Shown piece after piece: positions 55,101 through 63,110 of a stretch of 64,000 nucleotides of DNA. Below the pieces are notes generated by a model. It saw nothing but the letters and a program-made list of their open reading frames with translations, searched no databases and was not told the DNA's origin. Both the position numbers and the translations under genes were made by a program. This DNA comes from Lineus longissimus (Eukaryota > Nemertea > Pilidiophora > Heteronemertea > Lineidae). Location of the stretch: positions 9,922,001 through 9,986,000 of the forward strand of contig NC_088319.1 in assembly GCF_910592395.1 (NCBI RefSeq). Direction: 5' to 3'. The stretch's first letter is position 1, and each line of letters opens with the position of its first letter.

Positions 55101-58100
55101 ACTTGTCCTAGTTCACTGGTACTCAGCTCTCAATTATAAACCTTGTATTTCGTATGGTGATAAAGAGGTGTTATTTGCTAGCAGGTATTATCAGTTGAGA
55201 CTGATACCCAGAATATTACAACGGTTGAGATCGACCCTGACTCCCAAGAATCGGTGAGTGACCACGAAGTCGGGCTTGCATTTCGTCATGACACGCATAT
55301 ACGAAATTTACAAGACTGAACAATTAAGTCTCAAGAAACCGGTGAATCAGAAGACTGAAGACTCCTACGACTTTTGATAAAGGACATAAAGTCGTTGTCC
55401 CGCCTCAAGTCATGTCTTGACATCAAGTCATATGTCTTGACAACATGAAACAGGGAAACATACCAAAGAAAAACCTGATGGTGTCATGCACAAATAAAGG
55501 AATTGTCTCATTCTCTGAGTCAGGGCAGATCGATCTTATCTCCATAATACAGTGGAACCTCCCTTTGCGGACACCTCTCTATTAAGGAAAACCTCTCTAT
55601 TAAGGACGCTAGTTTTGGTCCCTGAGTGGTTGTTTCCATTCAAATTGACCTCTGTAATCAGGACACCTCTTTATTAAGGACAGCACTTGTCAGTCCCGGG
55701 GGTGTCCTTAATAGAGAGGTTCTACTGTATATGCCAAGGAAAGGAATAACATACATGTATATCTCCCACCAACCAGTGTCAAGCATTGCTGAGCGCATGA
55801 AATTGACTTTTGAATCTTACAGGAGCAGATAGTAATGCCATCTTGGGCATTTTTGTTAACCTTGTTAGTAAAATAGTATACATCTTGTAGTTTGTGAAGA
55901 AAAAGCAAGATGGCAGCACTTAATCACATTTGCCGATATCATTGATCAGAATCAAAGATCGATTGATCGATTTATTGATCCGTTTTTATTTGGCGCACAT
56001 TATTTCACTCTTGTGGTTTCATCTCGTGAATCAGACTAACAGTGGTACCAATACCATTTAGCAGAGGGTTTAAATTGCCTGGTGACTTACTTCTATGCAG
56101 TCTCTTAATTTTCAAAATACAGTAGAACCCCTTTATTAAGAACAACCTCGGGACTGAGAAGTGCTGTCCTTTATGGAGAGGTGTCCTGATTAGAGAGGTC
56201 AAAATGAATTGAAACAACCAATTTTGGACCAAACCTAGTGTCCTTAATAGAGATGTTGTTCTTAATAGAGAGGTGTCCGCTAAGGGAGGTTCAACTGTAC
56301 TTCAAAGCACCGAGTTATTGTTGTCCCTTGCAAAAAGGCTAGGTTGCCAAAGATGCTGTTTGCATGTATATTTATTGTCGTAGCCTTGGGATAGATATAT
56401 TTATTGATCAACAAATACTGTCACTTGGGAGATCCGGATTGGAAGTACATTGTAGATCAATTCATAATTTATGGTTAACACTTAGCAGCAGTCGGAGTGC
56501 GGTTTGACTTGTGTTAGGGGTAGTTTAGAGAGTGTCCCTATTTTGTCCCTAAGGGTGTCTTTGGCAAGTCACTTTTGACAATGTTTGATAGAGGTTGTGT
56601 GAAACTGTTTTACTGGCCAGTTGTTTAATGAAGGTTCTGTTGTAACAGGCCACGTTGAGGTCTTGGGATTAAAGAGGCCACATTAACTGGCAGTGACGTC
56701 CATAGGTGGAGCTCCAGCTCCTCTTATGAATATGTAAGTCAAGCAATTTCGACTTTGACCGTATGGATTAAGAGATTTAGGCCAGTATATAGACTTATGA
56801 TCCTTGAGGTCAGTGAACTAGGAATATTATAGGATGTTTATTTGGGACAAATGAAGTGGAAATGCTGAACAGGATATTGGGCCGGACATTGACCCAAATA
56901 AGATCAAGGTCTAACACGATATTTATCGGCTAATGTGTTTGATGTCTGGCGAGGTTATGATTGACCTGGTATCAGAACTCGGTTTTTAAATGTCTTTATT
57001 TTTGACATTTGATTGAACTGCCTGGAATTCTTCTCTTCTTCTTCTTCTGCGTTCAGAATTTTTGAGATGCACGCTAGACAGTCAGTCCATTATCATTAAC
57101 GAACTCATCTGTCCTAGAGCATTCCACCACAGAGCCCCAGAGCTTTGTGGTCAGGGTGGTGTCCTTTGGCCAGTATTCCTCTCTATTCTTCATCAGTGAG
57201 CTGGTCTGAAGCCACAGAGCCCCAGGGCTGTGTGGTCGGGGTGGTGTCCTTTGGCCAGTATTTCTCTCTATTCTTCATTAGGGAGCAGGTCTGAAGCCAC
57301 AGAGCCCCAGAGCTTTGTAGTCAGGGTGGTGTCCTTTGGACAGTATTCCTTTCTATTCTTCATGAGGGAGCAGGCCTGAAGCCACAGAGCCCAGGGCTGT
57401 GTGGTCAGGGTAGTGTCCTTTGGCCAGTATTTCTCTCTATTCTTCATTAGGGAGCAGGTCTGAAGCCACAGAGCCCCAGAGCTTTGAAGTCAGGGTGGTG
57501 TCCTTTGGACAGTATTCCTCTCTATTCTTCATGAGGGAGCAGGCCTGAAGCCACAGAGCCCCAGGGCTGTGTGGTCAGGGTGGTGTCCTTTGGCCATTAT
57601 TCCTCTATATTCTTCATTAGGGAGCAGGTCTGAAGCCACGGAGCCCCATAGCTTTGTGGTCAGGGTGGTGTCCTTTGGCCAGTATTCCTCTCTATTCTTC
57701 ATGAGGGAGCAGGTCTGAAGCACATGAGCTGGAGTCTGGTCTCCAGTTCTGCATTCAACTGCCTAAAATAAGCAGTCGCATATACAGTAGAACATCTCTA
57801 TTAAGGACACCCTCGGGACTGACAAGTGCTGTCCTTAGTAGAGAGGTGTCCTGATTAGATAGGTCAAATTGAATACAAAAACAACCAATTTGGGACTAAA
57901 ACTAGTGTCCTTAATGGAGAGGTTGTCCTTAAAAGAGAGGTGTCTGCTAAGAGAGGTTCCACTCTATTTGAAAAAGAGGCAATGAACTCTGAAACATGTC
58001 GTTATTATAATTGTAAATATAAGAATTTTTATTCCATTGTACTTTAACAGAAATTCAATTCCAGGTTTATATTTCATCATCAAACAGTGTTGACCTCACT

Positions 58101-60572
58101 GTGTCATATCATTCTTTGAGACTACTAATTTACTGGATTCAGGTTGACCTATTATTTTGTGAGAGTTTGGCCTACTCCCGATTGTCTGGTATCATATGGT
58201 ATTGGCTAGATTTTACCAGTTTTAATAGGCCTTTCTGGTAGCCAGATACATTTTAACTGTCCCACCATGTGCTCTTTTGATCCAGTTACGTCTTGATTGG
58301 AATGCTTGTATTTTCTCCAGTCTCTGTTTGTGATCAACTGTGGCAGGTATAAAATTCCTCCCTTCACACCAAATTCAATCATGCCAAAATCGCTGCTTTT
58401 CCCATCAAGGCATTTCACTCTCTCTGTTGTAATACTATGAGGATTGGGAATGATTAGACCTTTTTCTGAACCTGAGAGTATTGGTGGTAGGTGGGAAGTT
58501 TTTAGTACAGTAGAACCTCTCTATTAAAGACACCCTCGGCACTGACAAATGCTGTCCTTAATAGAGAGGTGTCCTGATTAAAGAGGTCAAATTGAATGAA
58601 AACCAGGCCAAATTAAATTACTCCCACGTTTACCCTAGAATACCCTACAGATACCTTACAGTACCCTAGCCAAGGGTAAATTTTGTTACAACCAATTTGG
58701 GACCAGAACAAGTGTCCTTAATAGAGGGGATGACCTCAATAGAGAGGTTTCCGCTAATGGAGGTACCACTGTACTTGAAAAAATGTATGTCACTGTTGAT
58801 GTCATGACCTTGGCCTTGTGTCAGCCCCATGAAAATCAATGTCCAGGCACGCTGGGTCAGTAGGCCCATGTCGGATTAAACGTGGACAAACTTCGTCTGC
58901 CAGAACAAATTCACGTGATCATGTTATGAATGAACTCATATCAGGCAATCATCCAGACAAAGAAATTGACAAAGACACAATCTCTCTGCATCAAATTGTT
59001 ATGTCGGAAATTTAAAAAATTCACGCTGACTGCGATTTGAGCTGATGCAAGTGACAGACAGTGAATGGAGTCGGGAGGAGCCAGGCGGTAGATTAGGGCT
59101 GGGGGGATCAAGTATAAATAAACCAAACTCTTGTTTTAAAGTTGATGGTATGACTTAATACCTCCAGTACCCTAAAAAATGGAGCTGAAATTTTTCTGCC
59201 TCCCGAATTACATACTCTCAAAAGCATCATGGCAGAAACGATACCTCATTTTCAAGAGTGCAGCCAAATTCTTTTTATAGTGTGACACACACTTTCATTA
59301 CTGTAAGATTCTCACTGAAATCAACACCATGTGCACCTCCTATTATAGCAATGGCCATCCACAGAAGACACTTCACCAGTTCTTCTTCTAAGGTTATCAT
59401 TATCTTTCACCTTTGTTGTACTTTATATTGTCTTGTGCATTTTTTCACCATCGTTTCAATAACTCTGCGTTGCTTTTATCATATTTGTTACAAAATATCA
59501 TCCAAAGGTTGAATTTAAAATCTTTTAGCAAAAAGTAATTTCACTGGATATCTGTTATTATTAAAGATGATCAAGGAATGAATCCAATTTTCCAGGTTTT
59601 CCTCGCCAACCGGTCCTCCCAGTGGGGCCTGCTCTACATGTATAGAGCATCCTTGTACTCCATTAAGTGTTTGATAGGCCACCTCCAGCAGAAACAGCAG
59701 TCACCCACCCCAACCCCTTTTGCTGGCAAACTTTTTATCCCCATCCCTATTGTTGGTATGCATGCATACACAACCCCATTCTGGTGTCTATGTGCCTCCC
59801 GCAACTTGAGTTCGAGGGAAATAAGGCACTCATACCCATGGGAAAACATATATAAAACGAGCTTGCATACTTATATATTTTTGCAGTGGGCCAAGACCAG
59901 GTTTAGTGGAGATCGGTTCGTTATTTTTGTGGCAATTGACCCGTTTAAGTAATTTTGACTTTTCCACCTTTGACCTTTTACTTATGACCTTGAACTTTGA
60001 CTCACCGGTGTCGACCTAGCGAACCTACCAATTTTTCGTGTAATGGCCGTGTTTTGACCACATGACTACGATTTTTTACCTTATGACCTTGACCTTTGAC
60101 CATCCAGTGGCAAACTGGCATCAACCTGGGTGAATGTAGCAAGTTTGGTGGAAGACACTTCAATAGTTTGGTGGCAATTTGCATAATTTGAGCCATACGA
60201 CCTTGACCTTTGACCTTATTACGTAGACCTTTGACCTTTTCAACCCGTTGAGGGCAATGTGCGAGTCAAACTACAGGTACATAAGTTCCGTGGCAAACGG
60301 GCTGAGGACCAGGAGGGGTGGTGGAACAGACAAACAAAGCAGACAGACAGACAAGCTGTCCTAAGATATGACTGGAGTTTGGTATCTGAGTGCTTGGTTG
60401 TTGACAATATGCAATAATGGGCCTGTGGCAGGTGAAAGGACTGAAAAGTTGCGGCCTATCAGCCCTGTGCAATGCCTGTTTCCCCAACTGAAAAAACACC
60501 TCCTGTCCTGTCATGCTTTTTAGCTCACCTCTTAGCAGAGGTGAGCTTATCCCATACCGTGGCGTCCGTCGT

Positions 60573-60610
<38 letters not shown>

Positions 60611-63110
60611 CGTCGTCCGTTAGCAGGGCACGTTTCGTAACTGTTAGAGCTATTGAGTTGAAACTTGGTACACATGTACCCTTATGTAATGACACCTTGG
60701 AGACCAAGTTTCGGTCCGATTCGTTTCATGGTTTGGCCACCAGGGGGCCAAACGTTAAAAGTGAAAATATGCAATATCTCCCTTAATAGTAGTCGGGAAA
60801 TTTTGAAAAAAATATGGTAGGTACTTCTAGCAAAGGTGCATCATATATCCTCCGGGTTTTTGATTTGACCTCCTTTTCAAGGTCACAGAGGTCAAATGGT
60901 GTAAATTGGCCGTTAGGATGTAACGATGGCACGTTTCTAAATTGCAATGACTATTGATACCAAATTTGGTACACATTTACCCCTTAGTCAGGTGATCTCA
61001 GGGACCGAAGTTTGGTCCAATATGATTCACCACTTGACCACCAGGGGGCAAAATCCAAAAACCTTAAAAATGTGATTATTCCTTAACTTCTTGCCCGATT
61101 GCCACCAATTTGATATCATGGGTACATCTTACCACCATACAGTATATGTCACACAGGTTTTTAATTTGACCTTCTTGTCAAGGTCACAGAGGTCAAATGG
61201 CGTAAATTCGCCGTCAGGCCGTAACTATGGCACGTTTCTTAACTGCAATGACTATTGATCACAAATTAAGTACACATGTACCCCTTGGTCAGGTGATCTT
61301 AGGTACCGAAGTTTGGTGCGATCTGATTTGCCGTTTGGCCTCTAGGGAGGGGGCCAAATCCTAAATTCTTCAAAATGCCATTATTCCTAGTAATGACTTG
61401 CCCGATTGGCACCAATTTTATATCATAGGTACATCTAATTCTAACAACCATTCAATGTGTCACCCGGGTCTTCTTTGATTTGACCTACTTTTCAAGGTCA
61501 CAGAGGTCGAATGTACTGTAAATTGGCCATTTTGGGGAAATTGTAATTGCTTGGACCTACATCAAACCTAACACTACATGACACAATACCATGCTCTTTA
61601 TCCATCTTTCCTCCACATGAGGTGAGCACAATGGCCCTGGCCATTTCATTTTTCACAAGGGTGCTCTACACCTGTCATCGGGAGCAACCCCAGGAGCTGG
61701 TTCTTACTTGGATGTAATGTCAGGGAACAAATTTCCAAGTGCTAAGTGGTGAGCGCATACTTCATACCGCAAGACGTTTTAGTCGTGGAGAGTACATGAT
61801 GCAGCGTTGACTTTAGAATTACAAAAGATTTCAATTTCTATGTTTTGCTTCTTTTCAAGGTTTGATGATGATAGAAATAATTTCCTCGACATGCTCGAGT
61901 TGAAACGGTTAATGGAGAAGCTGGGCTCGCCACAGACGCATCTCGGTCTCAAGGCGATGATAAAGGAGGTCGATGAGGATGAGGATGGCATGATCAGTTT
62001 TAGAGAGGTGAGTAGCGCAACAAGGGGCTTTGGTGAATTTTTAAAATCGAAAAAAGGGAATTTTTCTCTCAATGAAATTTGAAATGAGGGAGGAGGCTGT
62101 TTGGAATATGCATATCATATGGATTAGATTAGCTTGTTATAAGATGATAAGAGAGGGCTTTACTAAGTTGTCAATTTCTCTTTTCAGTTTTGTTTAGTTT
62201 ATAAAAAAGCTCAAGATGGTGAATTAGAATGCGAAGGGTTAAAAGAGTTGTGTGCCAAAACAGAGGTTGACGTGGACGAGGTTGGCGTCGGTGGAGCCAA
62301 GGATTTCTTTGAGGCTAAGGTAAGGCTATACCAATTATTTTATTTGTATAGCGGCCCCTCCTACATTGATTTTGCCATTTTTTGGAATAAAAATAAAATT
62401 GAGTTTTCAGATATTTTTATTTTCAGACTACGTGCCTTAATGCCACAGGACAAATAGCAACCAGAAAAGAATAATATTGACACTTTTAAACATTGACCAC
62501 TTTTTAAAAAACATTAAAATCGGGCAGTATGAATGAGATTTCTAAAAGGAAAACATGACTTTTTTCTCAAATTTTATTTTTATTCTTCGCCCTACAGTTC
62601 ATTCTGATGACAGAGTACTTTTATTGTCAAAGGTGTCTTCTTGCCAAGTTTTTATATTTATTCCTCCCATGCACCTACTTTTCTGTAAGGAAATCACACT
62701 CTGATTATAAACTGAATGTAACAGCTTTGATTTTTCCTTGTGGAAAACCAGGCATCTGGAAGGCTCTCTTTGGCAGCACTGGTTATAGTTCCTGATTAGC
62801 TCCATGTTCATTATTTGGTTTCCTTGTTTAAGGAGCAATGATTGTAAGAGGCAAGTACTGTCCTTAAGCGAGAGTGTCAATCACAGGTGCCTGCTTGGTT
62901 ATAGAAAGCAGCCTTTTGTTATTGGTTGAGAATTCATCCTTTTCAACTGGCATTCAATCTTCCGATAATATTTTTCAGATTAAACAACAAACAATAGGAA
63001 ATAAATTTGAGGAGGAAATAAAACAGGAGCAGGAGGAAAGGAAGCAGGAAGCGGAGGAGGCAAAAATACGGAAACAAGCTTTCAAAGAAAAGGCTGCACT
63101 ATTCAATTGA
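34171..63110 (+). CDS. EFHD2: EF-hand domain protein D (EFHD/swiprosin), 4 coding exons
   Basis: Coding exons: 34171-34337, 61860-62007, 62188-62319, 62979-63110. All have GT-AG borders and consistent phase, giving 192 residues (human EFHD2 is 240). Swiprosins are calcium-binding, actin-bundling cytosolic proteins. Exon 1 carries the N-terminal ELASKLARRNQIN segment and NPYVEFPNFSRKEIKRIEKL. Exon 2 holds two EF-hand loops: DDDRNNFLDMLE (58-69; Asn where Gly is usual at loop position 6) and DEDEDGMISFRE (94-105), linked by the conserved MEKLGSPQTHLGLKAMIKEV. Exon 3 reads FCLVYKKAQDGELE to GVGGAKDFFEAK. Exon 4 is the C-terminal coiled coil (FEEEIKQEQEERKQEAEE). Intron 1 is 27,522 bp and contains most of the transposons of the right half. 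The invertebrate gene is probably the single ancestor of EFHD1 and EFHD2, so the symbol is approximate. Confidence 0.95.
34493..34657. mobile_element. Fold-back MITE just inside EFHD intron 1
   Basis: GCCGGTACCAGCTATGACC...ATCTTTACAATAGATCTTCA at the left pairs with the inverted right half. About 65-bp arms; it begins 155 bp after the exon 1 donor. Confidence 0.8.
34660..36680. other. EFHD intron 1, mostly featureless
   Basis: No supported ORF. One hairpin, AGTCTTTCTATACA with its complement TGTATAGAAAGACT, lies at about 35371-35413. Confidence 0.4.
36682..37040. mobile_element. TTTAGCTCA-type interspersed repeat, short copy
   Basis: Starts TTTAGCTCAGCTGACG with a small stem (GCTGAC...GTCAGC), then a GTGGCGTCTGTCCTTCC segment and an ATCC microsatellite (36749-36770). 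The longer relative at 60524-61640 has the same layout. Confidence 0.55.
37152..38049 (+). repeat. Perfect 449-bp tandem duplication
   Basis: Copy 1 (37152-37600) and copy 2 (37601-38049) appear identical throughout, implying a very recent duplication or an assembly artefact. Each copy contains an exon-like piece ending at a strong donor: ATGGTCAGCTGTGTGAAG followed by GTAAGA (donors at about 37497 and 37946). The flanks are relatively rich in CpG. Confidence 0.95.
38500..40560. repeat. Degenerate satellite, about 50-bp unit
   Basis: Some 35-40 diverged copies of a unit resembling ATATTTAGGACACCCTGCT plus GGTACCTTGTGATCAAGTAC fill about 2 kb. Units differ by substitutions and small indels; neighbours are no more alike than distant copies, so the array is old. 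Interrupted by the MITE at 38875-39106. Confidence 0.8.
38875..39106. mobile_element. TTAA-flanked MITE, simple form (232 bp)
   Basis: TTAAGGGTTGGCTATAGGCA at the left and GGTGCCTATGGTCAACCCTT at the right are terminal inverted repeats within TTAA. The two halves pair along their length; the centre is one hairpin, GGGATGCAGTTCTTTG...AACTGCATCCC. The array-bearing relative is at 46896-47647. Confidence 0.88.
40640..41035 (+). pseudogene. Degenerate 5' part of the Helitron-like gene
   Basis: Two imperfect repeats read KREAYYTHCFQ and KHEAYYTRCFQN on the plus strand. Basic, broken coding-like sequence follows up to about 41030. It may be the decayed upstream exon of the ORF at 41073. The family assignment is weak. 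Confidence 0.3.
41073..42443 (+). CDS. 2A-containing ORF with herpes-USP/C76-like cysteine protease domain
   Basis: The 456-codon frame is intact. Residues 1-157 are a unique N-terminal region (MGIDLAQYRSAIGQF). Residues 158-172 are hydrophobic (VFKLSLVLLCVLALG). The ribosome-skipping motif DVETNPGP occupies 186-193 (41628-41651), with release expected between Gly192 and Pro193. The downstream product of 264 residues has GRQCVTNAASSLLYSL with a candidate nucleophile Cys226 and YYLFDSHSRDKFG with Asp349 and His351, the layout of C76/herpesvirus-USP-like domains seen in large animal transposon ORFs. It is followed by an RPA-like exon. The domain call is by motif recall; alternatives are OTU-like or another papain-fold family. 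It lies within EFHD intron 1, same strand. Confidence 0.7.
   Translation: MGIDLAQYRSAIGQFASKALRTSPSFHRNHCGCYYAYNLWQLDRSEISWITKGDEDDFRSMWYFNSLWLVMIHMQNTKKIFQKNQQLNNINNIKELNQETESESKWFARIVTNYKTKKNHNICYEMDTGTDDSRTSLSPHPSMKSNCVTSLWHNKHKVFKLSLVLLCVLALGYEVYTSNVLKLSNDVETNPGPVDHSEGYLLRKVVQGSYHQGHERYSDISLGRQCVTNAASSLLYSLIISPAHWQSQDLDDILNEGDSWYREIKLTKPSLNYLAVDELPAYHSCFNEHFRIQPVGVSYNYSFNSGANSEAFSAEQFLANMSSEYGAIVVVASQALAVVCVDERYYLFDSHSRDKFGKPSPDGFSVLLSFTDLEQLGAYLKQHIANFNDLSIFEATFFKIQIVSKRTFKRNIEKLPTSESATNKLMDNYFNDQSKQEKRKHDKKLYMQCRRSIHVL
41628..41651 (+). other. 2A ribosome-skipping motif
   Basis: Codes DVETNPGP, an exact D-x-E-x-N-P-G-P. The preceding LKLSN and hydrophobic stretch also fit 2A peptides of animal transposons and sea-urchin NLR genes, where uncleaved 2A can act as a signal peptide. 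Confidence 0.93.
42570..43241 (+). CDS. RPA-like single-stranded-DNA-binding protein, 3' exon
   Basis: Begins at a good 3' splice site (ATTATATTTCAG); the frame continues 5' of the first possible internal start, so this is the last exon of a spliced gene. It encodes LNITAKVVKVLEDTCLKDV and VADDTGCAKLTLWEKL, the first strands of an RPA70-type OB fold. A C-x2-C-x13-C-x2-C zinc ribbon (CLSCKHVVPTTDHHTTKCGN...) and a second OB-like part follow; 223 residues to the stop. RPA-like proteins of this kind are carried by animal Helitrons. No Rep-helicase is found in the window, and the upstream donor is not identified. Confidence 0.7.
   Translation, partial: LNITAKVVKVLEDTCLKDVRGQSLNAKVILVADDTGCAKLTLWEKLIPMVENEKTYQFSELSVYYFDQNSLTTTPETAIKVHTDITVIDISQDIIEEQHLDDTNTTVKNATVQQVSVTMRKACLSCKHVVPTTDHHTTKCGNCDMRQLTKMLTQNIRVKLLLMAEDKERIAVTGLDQIMIDFLLKEGLVITNDVTTDDIEEFILNLETIPSVTYNVDRLVLKF
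43490..44190. repeat. Two diverged tandem copies, about 365-bp period
   Basis: Segments such as TTTGTAATTGTTTGT and ATGTTCTAAGTTTATTTTA occur at about 43705/44030 and 43750/44090 in the same order. Very AT-rich, non-coding. Confidence 0.6.
44192..44412. mobile_element. MITE with TACTGTAACCC terminal repeats
   Basis: TACTGTAACCCTGGAAATTT at the left and CCGGGTTACAGTA at the right are inverted. CGCGAAAAT/ATTTTCGCG motifs repeat inside. 221 bp. Confidence 0.8.
44660..45235. other. Repeat fragments before the TGTGACC elements
   Basis: A 31-bp direct repeat (CACATTACTAGTAC) sits at 44710-44760. A weak inverted pair around AAGTTGGTCTTGGTGTTAAT and TTAACACTAACACCAACTTT is at about 44897-45100. GCTGAGCGCCAGGCCCTTGG at 45203 resembles the 3' end of the TTTAGCTCA-type repeat. 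Confidence 0.4.
45364..45570. mobile_element. TGTGACC-family fold-back element
   Basis: About 207 bp with TGTGACCTGTCACAGCAAAA at the left and TTTTTGCTGTGTTAGGTCACA at the right (inverted). Confidence 0.78.
45682..45871. mobile_element. TGTGACC-family fold-back element, best ends
   Basis: TGTGACCTGTCACAGCAAAA at the left, complement GGTTTTGCTGCGACAGATCA at the right, 190 bp, only 110 bp from the previous copy and in the same orientation. Confidence 0.82.
46241..46297 (+). CDS. EFHD2: Candidate EFHD cassette exon (57 nt)
   Basis: Preceded by a branch-point-like CACTAAT and a pyrimidine-rich TCGTCGTTTTCAG acceptor, and followed by donor GTAAAT. It begins by completing the split Ser codon of exon 1 and ends with two bases that exon 2 completes to Glu. 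It therefore adds exactly 19 in-frame residues, VFERKRMEARSDPDVDDAE, between Ser56 and Phe57, directly before the first EF-hand loop. Phase fit, length and splice signals agree, but there is no expression evidence here. Confidence 0.5.
46896..47647. mobile_element. TTAA-flanked MITE with amplified central hairpin (752 bp)
   Basis: Ends TTAAGGGTTGACCATA and TATGGTCAACCCTTAA match the 232-bp relative at 38875-39106, as do the arm segments (AGCAATTGAAACTCTTTC and its partner). The single central hairpin of the relative is here a nine-unit tandem array. Confidence 0.9.
46975..47559. repeat. 65-bp tandem array, nine units, each a hairpin
   Basis: Nine units of exactly 65 bp. Each has GGTGGGAGTC and its complement GACTCCCACC around TTCTTTGTTTACCAGG. 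Variants alternate (AATGCC/AATACC, CAGGAAAC/CAGGGAAC) over most of the array, giving a 130-bp higher-order repeat. Confidence 0.95.
48481..48860 (+). mobile_element. AAAGGCCTA-type repeat split by a fold-back
   Basis: AAAGGCCTATGTCG at the left and GTGTATAACTGCATTTTATT at the right belong to the family. A fold-back with about 58-bp arms (48664-48791, AATAGTGAGGTTTCGCAATC and its complement) is inserted between. Confidence 0.72.
49137..49173 (+). repeat. CAT trinucleotide microsatellite
   Basis: About eleven consecutive CAT units. Confidence 0.95.
49200..52680. other. EFHD intron 1, no supported gene
   Basis: Several short open frames (for example 49597-49926, 50912-51214) lack family similarity or splice context. 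The 25-base segment TTTGAAGAGTGTATCC...AAGTGGGGAATGTCATTCCA at about 49096-49138 recurs at about 49612-49653, a dispersed direct repeat. Confidence 0.4.
52681..52756 (+). repeat. 38-bp tandem duplication
   Basis: Two copies of ATCAAAATCTCATCCTATAA...GAGAGCAG, one base different. Confidence 0.93.
53392..53840 (+). mobile_element. AAAGGCCTA-type repeat split by a pogo MITE
   Basis: The family repeat (AAAGGCCTATGTGC ... GTCCCTTTAG) contains the pogo MITE at 53485-53668, inserted at a different TA from that used in the 19.6-kb copy. Confidence 0.75.
53485..53668. mobile_element. Pogo/Tigger-type MITE, damaged right end
   Basis: CAGCAGCACTTCTC start after TA. The right end reads GGTTCTTCTCTACATG where GGTTCTACTG is expected. 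Confidence 0.8.
54591..54882 (+). repeat. 146-bp tandem duplication
   Basis: Two copies starting GACATAAAAGTAAAAATATA, about 97% identical. Confidence 0.93.
55550..55727. mobile_element. Pogo/Tigger-type MITE, 178 bp
   Basis: CAGTGGAACCTCCC start, GGTTCTACTG end, TA at both sides; opposite orientation to the 56-kb copy. Confidence 0.9.
56120..56297. mobile_element. Pogo/Tigger-type MITE, 178 bp
   Basis: CAGTAGAACCCC start, GGTTCAACTG end, TA at both sides. Confidence 0.9.
57125..57722 (+). repeat. 86-bp tandem repeat, seven units
   Basis: Units such as CTGAAGCCACAGAGCCCCAG followed by GGTGGTGTCCTTTGGCCAGT. Two alternating subtypes (AGAGCTTTG and AGGGCTGTG) give a partial 171-bp higher-order pattern. 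Confidence 0.9.
57785..57964. mobile_element. Pogo/Tigger-type MITE, 180 bp
   Basis: CAGTAGAACATCTC start after TA; right end mutated to CCACTCTA. Confidence 0.85.
58508..58771. mobile_element. Pogo/Tigger-type MITE with about 85-bp internal insertion
   Basis: CAGTAGAACCTCTC start, GGTACCACTG end, TA at both sides. The middle carries extra sequence with short TACCCTA repeats (58600-58685). Confidence 0.85.
59949..60330. repeat. Repeat rich in TGACCTTTGACC motifs
   Basis: At least eight TGACCTT(T/G)(G/A)AC-type motifs occur within 300 bp. This resembles a dispersed invertebrate repeat rather than a host enhancer. TGACCTTTGACC is also the DR1 site of HNF4/RXR-type receptors. Confidence 0.5.
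60524..61640 (+). mobile_element. TTTAGCTCA-type interspersed repeat, about 1.1 kb
   Basis: Starts TTAGCTCACCTC with the stem CTCTTAGCAGAGGTGAGCT, then a CGT microsatellite (about 60566-60617). Three diverged internal units of about 300 bp follow (GGCACGTTTC near 60627, 60927 and 61229, each followed by ATTGA...ACACATTTACCCCTTA-like sequence). Ends near GAGGTGAGCACAATGGCC. No ORF. Confidence 0.7.
61860..62007 (+). CDS. EFHD2: EFHD coding exon 2 (both EF-hands)
   Basis: Acceptor CTTTTCAAG; one base completes Ser56, then 49 codons from FDDDRNNFLDMLELK to ISFRE. Donor GTGAGT. Confidence 0.96.
62188..62319 (+). CDS. EFHD2: EFHD coding exon 3
   Basis: Acceptor TCTTTTCAG; 44 codons ending GGAKDFFEAK, a highly conserved swiprosin segment. 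Donor GTAAGG. Confidence 0.95.
62979..63110 (+). CDS. EFHD2: EFHD coding exon 4 (coiled coil, stop)
   Basis: Acceptor TATTTTTCAG; 43 codons of Glu/Lys-rich helix ending AFKEKAALFN and a TGA stop. Confidence 0.95.
   Translation: MKQQTIGNKFEEEIKQEQEERKQEAEEAKIRKQAFKEKAALFN

Noticed and set aside
60566-60617. Arg- or Val/Ser-rich coding repeat from the CGT run
   Set aside because: It is a microsatellite within a dispersed repeat, not a coding region.
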